64,000 nt of DNA from Planctomycetota bacterium (lineage in GTDB: Bacteria; Planctomycetota; Planctomycetia; Planctomycetales; Planctomycetaceae), in NCBI GenBank assembly GCA_014584345.1, contig JACTNB010000019.1, forward strand, positions 186,001-250,000, given 5' to 3'. The position numbers were made by a program, and so were the translations under genes. The notes below the pieces were generated by a model, which was not told the DNA's origin, did no database searches, and was given only the letters and a program-made list of their open reading frames with translations. This document shows positions 1 through 8,250 of the stretch, piece by piece (position 1 is the stretch's first letter; every line of letters begins with the position of its first letter).

Positions 1-507
1 GCGGCCCTGTACGCGGGATTGCGACTGTCGGGCGATATTGCCCCCTACGAGGAAATGATCCCCGCCTTTTGTCGGCATCTGGGAGTGGGCTTTCAGATCC
101 TGAACGACTTGAAGGACTGGCGTGGCGATGTGCGCAACAAAGTGATCACCGGGCAGGACGCGATGGCGTTGCGTCCCACGTTGCTGCTGGCGATGGCCAT
201 CAAGGCGGCCAGCCCGGAGCAGAGGACCATTCTGGAAAACGTCTTGAAGGGGGACCCGGATTCTCCGCTGCAACGACTGGAACTTCTCAAACTGATCTTC
301 GAGCAAACCGATGCTTTCAACCAGGCGGAGATGCTGGTGGAAAAATCCCGCGAGCGCGCCGAAGCTTTGGCGGACGCGGTTCAACCGGAATCCCTGCGAC
401 ATTACCTGTATTTCCTGATCGACACCGTGCTGGCGCCGGAAGAGGGGGCAGCCGAACCAGAAAACGGACCGGTCCTGGTTTCCCTGTCGTTTCCCGAGGA
501 ATCGTGA
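1..507 (+). CDS. Polyprenyl synthetase family protein, C-terminal part (5' truncated by window)
   Basis: The reading frame is open from base 1, so the true start lies outside the window. The segment GFQILNDLKDW near the beginning corresponds to the second aspartate-rich region of trans-isoprenyl diphosphate synthases (farnesyl/geranylgeranyl type), which binds Mg-diphosphate and elongates isoprenoid diphosphates with IPP. The usual DDxxD appears here as NDLKD, so the first Asp is Asn; the first aspartate-rich motif would be upstream and cannot be seen. The rest is helical and acidic, ending with a Pro/Glu-rich tail. A small membrane protein follows 112 bases downstream on the same strand. Family assignment is fairly secure, but chain length and product cannot be told from this fragment. 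Confidence 0.75.
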   Translation, partial: AALYAGLRLSGDIAPYEEMIPAFCRHLGVGFQILNDLKDWRGDVRNKVITGQDAMALRPTLLLAMAIKAASPEQRTILENVLKGDPDSPLQRLELLKLIFEQTDAFNQAEMLVEKSRERAEALADAVQPESLRHYLYFLIDTVLAPEEGAAEPENGPVLVSLSFPEES

Positions 508-619
508 CACATGCCTGGCTTGTGACACTTGCCCGCCCCCGGTCGGATGAACCGGCACGAACGCGGAGGTTCCTTCGGGGACAGGCAAGCGAACTCTTCC
601 CTGAAAGTGAAGTAACATC

Positions 620-1120
620 GTGGAATGGCTTGTGACACTCCTGCTGGGATTCGGCGTGATGCTGTTCGGCGGGGGGTTTCTGGCCCGGCATATCCAGGCG
701 ATCGGTCGCTTGAAGCAGGATCCCGAACTGCGTGCCCGGGATGCCGCCTACCTGGTGGGCCAACAGCGCCGCAGAATCGTTACGTCAGTGATGATCATGG
801 TGGTCGGTGCCTTGATTCCCCTCAGTTACGACGCCATTGTCAGGCAGCGTAACCCGGGACTCGCATCCGCCGTGTTGCTGACCATTCTGGTGTTGATTCT
901 GGTCATCATGCTGCTCGCCGTCGCCGATGCCCTCGCCGGGCGTTACCTGCGGGCGGATTTGCAACTGCGCAAGGCAGAGGCTGCATTGCGGCGGACCCTG
1001 CTCGAAAACGATTTGCAGTACCACGCGAACTGGAAACAGCAGCAGGAACAGAAACTCCAGGCTTCCGGTCAAGAGGCCAGCAGCAACCGGAAGCCAGGCC
1101 AAACCTCGGAGGAGAATTAA
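620..1120 (+). CDS. Small membrane protein of unknown function
   Basis: 166-residue protein starting at GTG. It has an N-terminal hydrophobic segment (about residues 3-24), then a basic cytoplasmic-looking stretch (QQRRRIV), and two further hydrophobic segments (about 53-70 and 82-104), followed by a polar, Gln- and Lys-rich tail of about 60 residues with coiled-coil character. No catalytic motif was recognised. It follows the polyprenyl synthase gene in the same orientation and its stop codon overlaps the stop region of dapF on the other strand by four bases, so the two genes converge without any spacer. Function is unknown. Confidence 0.6.
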   Translation: MEWLVTLLLGFGVMLFGGGFLARHIQAIGRLKQDPELRARDAAYLVGQQRRRIVTSVMIMVVGALIPLSYDAIVRQRNPGLASAVLLTILVLILVIMLLAVADALAGRYLRADLQLRKAEAALRRTLLENDLQYHANWKQQQEQKLQASGQEASSNRKPGQTSEEN

Positions 1121-1959
1121 GATTCTCCCTGCCAATCCCCGCTGAAGACTTCGACGGCTGGTCCTGTCATGAAGACCTCGCCGGTCTCTTCGGACCATTC
1201 CAGCAGCAGGTCTCCCCCGAGCAGGTGAATGACCACCCGCCGCTCGGTCCGTCCTGAAAGCACGCCAGCCACCGCGACGGCACAGGCCCCCGTTCCACAG
1301 GCCAGGGTTTCCCCCGATCCCCGCTCCCAGACGCGCATATTCATTTCGCGGGGGGAAAGAACCTGAATGAACTCGGCATTGACGCGATTGGGAAACGCGG
1401 GATGGCGCTCCACCTGGGGGCCAATCGTATGCACCCAATAATCGCTCAGTTCCGGCAAGAAGGTGACGCAATGCGGATTCCCCATCGAAACACAAGTGAC
1501 CGCCAGCGTCTCGCCGCCAACGTTCAGTTCGGCATCAATCGGGGGATCGCCAGGCAGCGTGGTGGGAATCTTTTCCGAAATCAGGATCGGGCGGCCCATG
1601 TTCACGCGGACCTGCCGCACGCGCCCCGCTTCCGGAAACAGTTGCAGCGTCAACACGCCGTTTCCCGTTTCAATTTTCAACTCTTCCCGTTGCGCAATGC
1701 CATGATCGTACACATACTTGGCGACGCAGCGAATACCGTTGCCACACATTTCCGATTCACTGCCGTCCGCGTTGAACATCCGCATGCGGGCATCGGCGCG
1801 GTCGGTCGGTTCGATCAGAATCAGACCATCACTGCCGACGCCGTTATGCCGATCGCTCAGTTTGCGGGCCAGGCTGGGGGCGTCCTCGGGCAACTGTTCC
1901 TCGAACAGATTGACATACACATAATCGTTCCCGGCCCCCTGCATCTTCGTGAATTTCAT
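1117..1959 (-). CDS. dapF: Diaminopimelate epimerase
   Basis: Converts LL-diaminopimelate to meso-diaminopimelate, the cross-linking residue of peptidoglycan stems and lysine precursor. The 280-residue length is typical. Both halves of the catalytic cysteine pair are visible: Cys72 in MCGNGIRC and Cys221 in LACGTGACA, which act as the two acid/base thiols in this cofactor-independent epimerase. The N-terminus MKFTKMQGAGNDYV matches the family and fixes the ATG start at 1959. The gene is not in a lysine cluster; its neighbours are a lactonase-type propeller upstream (same strand, 163-base gap) and a convergent membrane protein. With mraY at 14914 it supports a normal DAP-type murein pathway in this planctomycete. 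Confidence 0.95.
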   Translation of the reverse strand: MKFTKMQGAGNDYVYVNLFEEQLPEDAPSLARKLSDRHNGVGSDGLILIEPTDRADARMRMFNADGSESEMCGNGIRCVAKYVYDHGIAQREELKIETGNGVLTLQLFPEAGRVRQVRVNMGRPILISEKIPTTLPGDPPIDAELNVGGETLAVTCVSMGNPHCVTFLPELSDYWVHTIGPQVERHPAFPNRVNAEFIQVLSPREMNMRVWERGSGETLACGTGACAVAVAGVLSGRTERRVVIHLLGGDLLLEWSEETGEVFMTGPAVEVFSGDWQGES

Positions 1960-2122
1960 CGTAAATCCTTGACTCCCGCACAGGGAGAATCCGCCATTTC
2001 AAAAAGAGATCCATCTTCCATCGCAGCCACCGGGGTATCCCCGCGGATGCGGACACGTGCGCGGAGCATTCGCCGGAGTTTCACTTCGCGATTTTCTCGG
2101 CCACCATGCATGCATTTGCCGG

Positions 2123-3250
2123 TTAGCTGGCCGGTACGAACAACAGACACATGGGGCGGGGCACCTTTGCCTGGTGTCCCGTCGCCTGAAGTGCTCCGCT
2201 CTGCTGGCCAATCCGAAAAGAGACAAGATTGTTTCCGTTCATGTTCGCGGCGATAAAAATTTTCCCCGTGGGATCCAGGCCGATAAACCGGGGATGATCG
2301 CCCTGGGTCGGTACGTGTTCCACAAAGGTCAGGCGACCGGACCCCGCATCAATGCGATACACCGCCGTGCTGTTGTGCCCACGATTCGAACCGTACAAGA
2401 ATTTTCCGCTGGGATGCACGACCACTTCCGCGGTCGTGTTGGCTCCGTCGAAATCGGCGGGGAGCGTATTGACTGTTTCAATCTCGCTCAATTCGCCGGT
2501 GGCGGAATTGAAAGCCAGCACGGACAGGGTGTTATCGAGTTCGTTAATGCAGTACAGCCACTTTCCGCTGGGATGAAAACTGACATGACGGGGCCCCGCG
2601 CCAGGAGCCGCCTTCCAGAATCCGCCCGGTTGAAGCTCCCCCGAGGACGAAATCGGAAAGACCTCGACGTGATCATTTCCCAGATCGGCAACACAGACAA
2701 ATTTGCCATCGGTGGCAAAGGCCACGCCATGGGGATGCGGTCGCTTCTGCCGTTGTGGATGCGCGCTGGACCCCTCGTGTTTCACCCGGGAAACCGTTTG
2801 CCGCAAAGTCCCGTTGGCATCGAGCGGAATCAGTGAGGTCCCTTCTCCGCCGTAGTGACACACCGCGACGAAGCGACCGTCGCGGGAAACTTCGATATGC
2901 GTGGTTCCGCTGTCCGCGGTGGGAGCCTTGTTTAGAAATTCGAGTTGACCGGTCCGGGAATCAATGCGGTAGGCCCGGACATAACCATTGGGTTGTCCCG
3001 CTTCGACGGCTTCCGAAGTTCCCGCATACAGCAGGGGGAGCGTGGGATGCAGCGCCATGAATCCCGTGTTGACATCCGCCGCGGCAATCCTCGTTTCGCC
3101 GAGGGCGCCGGTTTCGGTATCCAGGGAACAAACCAGAATCGACGGGGGATTGGCGGGGCTGGCAATGAACACCCATTGTTGCCCGGCGAACACCGTGGCA
3201 GCGTGCAGGAACGTGCAGACGGCAAGTGACAGCATTGGGAGCGTTCGCAT
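2123..3250 (-). CDS. Lactonase family beta-propeller protein, secreted (6-phosphogluconolactonase-like)
   Basis: 375 residues with a signal peptide (hydrophobic residues 5-21, cleavage near VFAGQ). The remainder has repeated propeller blades, with motifs such as DGRFVAVCHYG, HPHGVAFATDGKF, GAGPRHVSFHPSGKWLYCINE and HPSGKFLYGSNRGHNS, as seen in the seven-bladed lactonase (YkgB/Pgl-type) family. Members of this family hydrolyse sugar lactones, but in planctomycetes exported paralogs are numerous and their substrates are mostly unknown. An exported location argues against a housekeeping pentose-phosphate role. ATG start at 3250 is followed directly by the signal peptide. Confidence 0.85.
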   Translation of the reverse strand: MRTLPMLSLAVCTFLHAATVFAGQQWVFIASPANPPSILVCSLDTETGALGETRIAAADVNTGFMALHPTLPLLYAGTSEAVEAGQPNGYVRAYRIDSRTGQLEFLNKAPTADSGTTHIEVSRDGRFVAVCHYGGEGTSLIPLDANGTLRQTVSRVKHEGSSAHPQRQKRPHPHGVAFATDGKFVCVADLGNDHVEVFPISSSGELQPGGFWKAAPGAGPRHVSFHPSGKWLYCINELDNTLSVLAFNSATGELSEIETVNTLPADFDGANTTAEVVVHPSGKFLYGSNRGHNSTAVYRIDAGSGRLTFVEHVPTQGDHPRFIGLDPTGKIFIAANMNGNNLVSFRIGQQSGALQATGHQAKVPRPMCLLFVPAS

Positions 3251-3655
3251 GGAGGAACCCCGTTATTGCAAAGTGAATGAGTGGAAACGGCAAAGCACTC
3301 CGCCCGACCTTCCATACCCCTTCAATTTGACCGAATCAAGGTGAAAATTTCAATCACCCGGACTCCCGTAAATTCTCCCAGTGGGAATCGGGGGCAGAGC
3401 TTGCACCGTCAATCCGAGATTTTTCCACAGAATTCACAGAAGCATCTCGACTGCCGCATCCACAACAAAAACAGTACCGCAAGGGAGTAAGCCATCGTGG
3501 AGCCACTTGCGTCTTGTTGCCATCAACTTGGGTGGACTTTGTATCGAGCGAGTGTATTACAAAAAGTTGCACCCGTGTGGCCCGCTCCTGACGGGCGCGG
3601 CTGGTACGCGCACCTGGGCTTTTCAGTCAAATTTCCAATGCGTGGATGCGGAGGA
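3251..3655. other. Intergenic region, 405 bases
   Basis: Non-coding between the divergently placed lactonase start and the end of the FHA-propeller gene. The right third holds a degenerate copy of the window's inverted-repeat element (3476-3604). The remaining 225 bases should carry the promoter of the lactonase gene, but no clear -35/-10 pair was recognised. Short ORFs here lack ribosome sites and family signatures. Confidence 0.6.
3476..3604. repeat. Degenerate copy of the CTAG-ended inverted-repeat element (copy 1)
   Basis: The right end (GTGTGGCCCGCTCCTGACGG followed by GCGCGGCTGG) matches the right arm of the element at 16435-16572 except for one deleted T and CTGG for CTAG. The interior also aligns with that copy: GTGGAGCC..CTTGCGTC.TGTTG, then GGTGGACTTTGTATCG, then a spacer of similar length. 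The left arm is eroded. It looks like an old copy that no longer folds into a perfect hairpin. Confidence 0.6.
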
Positions 3656-6600
3656 TCAATTTTCCTCTGGCAAGGACGACTCCATTGGCAGGATCCGCTG
3701 CAGGGGTAGCGTCAACAGGGTGCCGTTGCGCAGTCCCAACAGCAGCGACTGATCGAGAATGCGCGGTCGACAACCGAGACTGGCGGGAAGTTGCAGCCGG
3801 TTCAGCTCGCGCCCCGAGGCTTGTTCGACGAGCAGCAATTCCCCGCTGGTCAACCCCACCAGAAGCTGCGTTTCATTCAAGGGGATGGGGGAGATTGCCA
3901 AGGGGGCGGAGAGCGGCAGTTTCCAGTCCACCTGCGAGATATCGGGTAAGGCCAGGGCCAGCAATTCCTGGGTATCAATCTCGACGAACAGATGATCGGC
4001 AACAGACCAAGGGCCGGCCGTGGGGCGCGAGGGCAATTCCGCCTGCCGCCGCACCACCAGCGATTGGGTATCCAGGGCCAGAAGTTGCCCGTTCGCCAGG
4101 GCCAGGTAATAGGTCTCGTTGACCAGGCTTCCCGCGTCGACCACGCTGGCGGGCAATGTCAGGGAACCGACTTCCCCCAGATACCTGCGGGGGTCTTCAC
4201 GTTGCTGCAATGCCAACAGCTCGCGCTGATTGAACAACCCGAGCAAGGACGTTTCGTTGATGGCCACTAGATCCTGCCAGACGGGCGGAGGGGTTCCTGC
4301 CTCCCGGGAAGGGAACGTCCAGGAATCGATTGTGGTATTGCTCGCCCCCAGGGAGATCTGGTGTACGCCATGCGCATCGCACCAGAACAGGCTCTGCCCG
4401 ACCACGCTGACGGGCCGGGCCGGTATGCCGGAAAGCGTGATTTTCGCTGGCAGGCCCGCGGGGGGATTGATCAGTCGCGCCTGTTGCCCTTGATGAATCA
4501 CGCACCAGCGATCTCCGTCCGCGGGCGCGACGAACACCTTGGAGACTGCCAGCGGCTGCCCCGGAGGGCGCTCGAAGAGTTGTTCGAGGGGTTCCACCCA
4601 GCGGAGTTGCCCGGCGGTTTTGCCGCGAGAGAGGTCGAACATCTGGCCATTCGCATTGATGCAGCGGGGCATTCCCGCCTGCGAGGCGGGGGGAGTCAAC
4701 CAGAGTGGAACGGAAGCGACATTCATGCGCCAGTACGATTCCCCGAGGTCGTAGTCGTAATGCAGGAAAATCGTCCCCTGGTCCGGTCCGATGCGTCCCG
4801 CGACCTGGAGATGCGTTCCCGCCAGTTGCAGCGATTGACTGGCCTGCCCCAGCACGGCGGACAGGTCCTTTTGTTCGAAGGCAGCCGTCAGCAAGGTCAG
4901 TTCCCGCAAGGTTTCACCTGCCACCAGCAGGCGATCCCCCTCGGCCGGCTTCAGGAACAGACGGGTATCTTCCGTGAAGGGGAGCGGCGCAACGGTAATC
5001 CGACGCAGGGGTGGGTCGCCAGGATCGTCCGACAATTGCCAGGCGGCGACACGGGGGCCAAAGGTTTCGAGAAACAGGCGATTCCCCCAGGGAACCGGCG
5101 CGCCAATCGCGATGCCCGGCAGCCGTTCGCTTTGACGCCGCTTCACATCCCAGGCCCCTTCCTCGAAGGCCAGGATCCGCAGGCTGCCGGCAAGGAGTTG
5201 ATCGCTTTCAACCACGAGCAGCAGATCATTGAAGAGAAACGGCTGTACGCGCAAGGAACCCGGCGCGTGGCCATGGTAGCGTACCTCGCGGCAAGTCCAG
5301 GTAAGGCGATCGATGAAATAAAAGACATCCTGTTCCGCGATGGCCAGCAACGTCTGTTCGTCCAGCAGCGCGGGAGGCGCGGAGATTGCTTGCGGAAACG
5401 TCATCCGCGCGACGGTTTGCCCCGTTTCCAGTTCAATCCCCAGTAACTCGCGTTGATCCGTTACCAGATACGCCATGCCCGAAGCCAGGGTCGGGGCATG
5501 CAGACAGGACGCCCCCAGCAGGATCCGCCAGAGCACTTCCCCCGTCTCCCGATTCACCAGGGCCAGCCCGTGCCCGGAATCCGTCGCTATCAACAAGGCA
5601 GGATGCCGGGCATTGACCTCGATGGGTTCGAACGGAACCAGCGTTCCCGTGGCAATTTTCCACAAAGGCTTGCCGGTCAGGCGATCGACACCAAAACAAT
5701 TCCCCGCGGAAAGGAGCCAGGCCGCCTGCCCATCGGATTGAATGTCAAAGCGGGACAACTGATATTCCAGTAGCGTGATTTCGTCCCATTCCGGTTGTTC
5801 GGGGGGCCGGGGACTGGAAGCGGAATCGTCCAGCAATTGCGGTTGAACGTGGCTGCGTTCCAACTCCAGAGCCTGCCGCACGCGTTGCGTGAAGGCCTCC
5901 TGCGTGGCAAACACCGGATACCGCGCCACCGCCCGCCGGTACGTGTTGAGCAACGCGGCTACGTCCTGGTCGCGTAATTGCTGATCCATGCTGGCCAGGC
6001 TCTGCTGCCGGACGTCGAATTCGAGCAGTTCCGCGCGGGCCATCCGAGACGCTTTTTCAATTTCCTGATCCTGTTCGTCATTGGATCCATCGGTGGCCTT
6101 GAATCGCCCAAACAACAACCGGGCCTGGTCGCCCGTCTGCACGAATGCGGGATCGTGCAGTTTGCCGGCCTGCCGAAACGCCAGAGTGGCAATACGGAAA
6201 CAGGCATCGGCCAATGGAGAATACCAATCGCGGAAATAATCCCGGCTGCGATGCTGTTCGATGAATTCCTCCACCGAGGACAGCGCCACGTTGGGGTCGG
6301 AACTGGCCCCGTGCAGGGCGCGATGGATCCGTGCATGGCTCAGTTCCACGCGTGCCTGCTGGGCCAGCGAACTGGCGGGGAAGTCGTCGAGGAACTTTTC
6401 GTAGCGTTGAATCGCCTGCCCGAATTTGCCGGCATCGCGATCGGCACGCGCTGCAGCCAGATTGGCCTGCGCGGTCTGACGGCCGATCATCAAGTACAGC
6501 GCGGCAGTCGCCACCAGCAGCAGCACACCCGCGATCGTCAGGGAAGAGACCAGGGGCGACCGCAACGCATCCCGTTCGCCCGGCCGCCGCGAACGAGTCA

Positions 6601-7120
6601 GCCAGTCCCCCACCGAGGTATCGACACGTTCACCGCTCGGACGGGTCAGTTTCAGCGTACCGGCCGGTTCCATCAGTTTTCGTTCTACGGGAACGGGAGA
6701 CGCCTTCCCCTCCGCAGTGCCGGGTGCGGTTGCCGCTGCCGGACCAGTACCCTGAAACGGCGGAAGCGGTGCCTGCGATACGGGTGCTGCCGACTTTACG
6801 GGAGGGGGCGTCTTGTCTGGCTGTTCCGGTTCATCCGAAAATCGAATGAGCACGTCGCCCACCTGCAATGTGTCGCCGGGCTTCAATATGGCCGCGCGAA
6901 CCTGCTGCCCCGAGAGATTCAAATCGGGCAGTGCGGCCGCGGTGATTTCGTACCCCTTCGTCTTGCGGTTCCATAAAATACGGGCCAGCAGCATTGGCAC
7001 ATGCGGATTGTCCACAACGATACTGTTGGTGGCATGCCGACCAATCGTCAGCGGTTCCCTTTCATTCAGCGTCTCGCTCTGCCGAGAACCATCGGGAAAT
7101 AGGATTTGCAAATACGCCAT
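3656..7120 (-). CDS. FHA-domain membrane protein with large PQQ-like beta-propeller region
   Basis: About 1154 residues. Residues 1-95 form a forkhead-associated domain (GRHATNSIVVDNPHVP at 27-42), which normally binds phosphothreonine. A Pro-rich linker (about 96-185) leads to one transmembrane segment at about 191-213. Next comes a helical region with TPR-like character (RDAGKFGQAIQRYEKFL), and from about residue 430 an extended region of PQQ/WD-like propeller repeats (DRLTGKPLWKI, NRETGEVLWRI, ELETGQTVARM). The topology puts the FHA domain in the cytoplasm and the propeller outside it. An upstream in-frame start at 7279 would add 53 residues, but the ATG at 7120 begins directly at the FHA fold. 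The zinc-ribbon ExbD gene lies 209 bases upstream on the same strand. It could link kinase signalling to envelope events; the ligand is unknown. Confidence 0.8.
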   Translation of the reverse strand: MAYLQILFPDGSRQSETLNEREPLTIGRHATNSIVVDNPHVPMLLARILWNRKTKGYEITAAALPDLNLSGQQVRAAILKPGDTLQVGDVLIRFSDEPEQPDKTPPPVKSAAPVSQAPLPPFQGTGPAAATAPGTAEGKASPVPVERKLMEPAGTLKLTRPSGERVDTSVGDWLTRSRRPGERDALRSPLVSSLTIAGVLLLVATAALYLMIGRQTAQANLAAARADRDAGKFGQAIQRYEKFLDDFPASSLAQQARVELSHARIHRALHGASSDPNVALSSVEEFIEQHRSRDYFRDWYSPLADACFRIATLAFRQAGKLHDPAFVQTGDQARLLFGRFKATDGSNDEQDQEIEKASRMARAELLEFDVRQQSLASMDQQLRDQDVAALLNTYRRAVARYPVFATQEAFTQRVRQALELERSHVQPQLLDDSASSPRPPEQPEWDEITLLEYQLSRFDIQSDGQAAWLLSAGNCFGVDRLTGKPLWKIATGTLVPFEPIEVNARHPALLIATDSGHGLALVNRETGEVLWRILLGASCLHAPTLASGMAYLVTDQRELLGIELETGQTVARMTFPQAISAPPALLDEQTLLAIAEQDVFYFIDRLTWTCREVRYHGHAPGSLRVQPFLFNDLLLVVESDQLLAGSLRILAFEEGAWDVKRRQSERLPGIAIGAPVPWGNRLFLETFGPRVAAWQLSDDPGDPPLRRITVAPLPFTEDTRLFLKPAEGDRLLVAGETLRELTLLTAAFEQKDLSAVLGQASQSLQLAGTHLQVAGRIGPDQGTIFLHYDYDLGESYWRMNVASVPLWLTPPASQAGMPRCINANGQMFDLSRGKTAGQLRWVEPLEQLFERPPGQPLAVSKVFVAPADGDRWCVIHQGQQARLINPPAGLPAKITLSGIPARPVSVVGQSLFWCDAHGVHQISLGASNTTIDSWTFPSREAGTPPPVWQDLVAINETSLLGLFNQRELLALQQREDPRRYLGEVGSLTLPASVVDAGSLVNETYYLALANGQLLALDTQSLVVRRQAELPSRPTAGPWSVADHLFVEIDTQELLALALPDISQVDWKLPLSAPLAISPIPLNETQLLVGLTSGELLLVEQASGRELNRLQLPASLGCRPRILDQSLLLGLRNGTLLTLPLQRILPMESSLPEEN

Positions 7121-7329
7121 GGAAGAGTGGGCTGTCGTCCGAATGAAAAATCGATGACGGCTGAAAGTGACGCCGATTGGGTGCAGTATCCGGTTCAGAC
7201 TAACCGACAGACGGGCTTCTGACAATTCTGGCCCCGGCTCCCGTCGTCCGGTATCATGCCTGGACAAGGCGACTGCCATTTGATTCGCACGGAGCCCGTC
7301 TTGGGAAAAGTCGTCACGTCCCTGCCGAT

Positions 7330-8019
7330 TCAGTCCTCGGAACGAACTCCCCAGCGAATGCGCTGCATGCCGATTTCCTGTGCGGCATCGACGGCGGTCA
7401 CGAGGGTTTCATGCCGGGAACGCGGATCGGCGGAAATGATGACTTCCGTTTTCTGATCCTGACTGCGGAGTTCCGACAACCGCAAGGGCAAATCCCGGGG
7501 ATCGGCCAACGGCTGATCCTCAACCAGGATGCGATTGTCTTGATCGATTTCGATCAGAATCGCTTTCTCCTCCACCTCGTCCAGGCGGATGACGGTTTGA
7601 GCCGCCCCCTGTTGATCGGGATCGGGTGGCGGCGTTTCAATGGACTTCTGCAACGAAAAGGAAGCGGTTACCATAAAGAATATCAACAACAGGAACGTGA
7701 CATCGACCATGGGGGTCAAATCGAGTTCTTCGAGTTCCGCCGCGCGTCGACCGATTCGCAGCGACGGGACCTCCTCCTCGGTTTCCCTCTCGCGACTTGC
7801 CAGTATCGGCTGCGCTGGTGGTTGTTCGCGGGAGGGCCGGGGACTCTCATTCGTCTCGGCTGCTGGCATGCCGACAGCCGGTTCCTCGGGCATTTCGCCT
7901 GTGAGCAGAGGGATCCGCGTCGGTTGCTGGCAGCGCGGGCAGACTGTCATTTCCCCCGCAAGCCTGCGCGTGATGCTCATAAGCTGCGAACAGTGCTGAC
8001 AACGAAAGGCAATTGGCAT
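7330..8019 (-). CDS. Zinc-ribbon-tagged ExbD/TolR-type biopolymer transport protein
   Basis: 229 residues with an unusual two-part design. Residues 7-30 hold a CxxC...CxxC pattern (Cys7, Cys10, Cys27, Cys30), predicted to be a zinc ribbon. An acidic Pro-rich linker follows. Residues 98-229 are ExbD-like: LDLTPMVDVTFLLLIFFMV contains the single transmembrane helix with the conserved proton-path Asp106, then a periplasmic domain ending in a typical two-layer fold (VIISADPRSRHETLVTAVDAA). ExbD proteins work with a proton-channel ExbB partner, yet none is adjacent; the closest is at 62312. The gene is upstream of and co-oriented with the FHA-propeller gene. The cytosolic zinc ribbon may sense or bind a partner; this is inference. 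Confidence 0.85.
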   Translation of the reverse strand: MPIAFRCQHCSQLMSITRRLAGEMTVCPRCQQPTRIPLLTGEMPEEPAVGMPAAETNESPRPSREQPPAQPILASRERETEEEVPSLRIGRRAAELEELDLTPMVDVTFLLLIFFMVTASFSLQKSIETPPPDPDQQGAAQTVIRLDEVEEKAILIEIDQDNRILVEDQPLADPRDLPLRLSELRSQDQKTEVIISADPRSRHETLVTAVDAAQEIGMQRIRWGVRSED

Positions 8020-8250
8020 GGGCCTCTATCCGAATAGGGAAAAAACTCCACTCAATCCTACCGAAAAGCTCTCGCTGCAAACCAGTGATTCCCTCCCCGG
8101 AAACGGATTTTCCCTGCCAACTCCGCCCTGCAAGCGCCTGGCGAAATTGCGGCAAATCTTGACGCCCCTCCCCATTCCGTTGATACTTTGCCATTGAACC
8201 ATCAATTCTTGCCACGGATCGAACACCTCCCGTCTCGAAAGACTCAGCCG

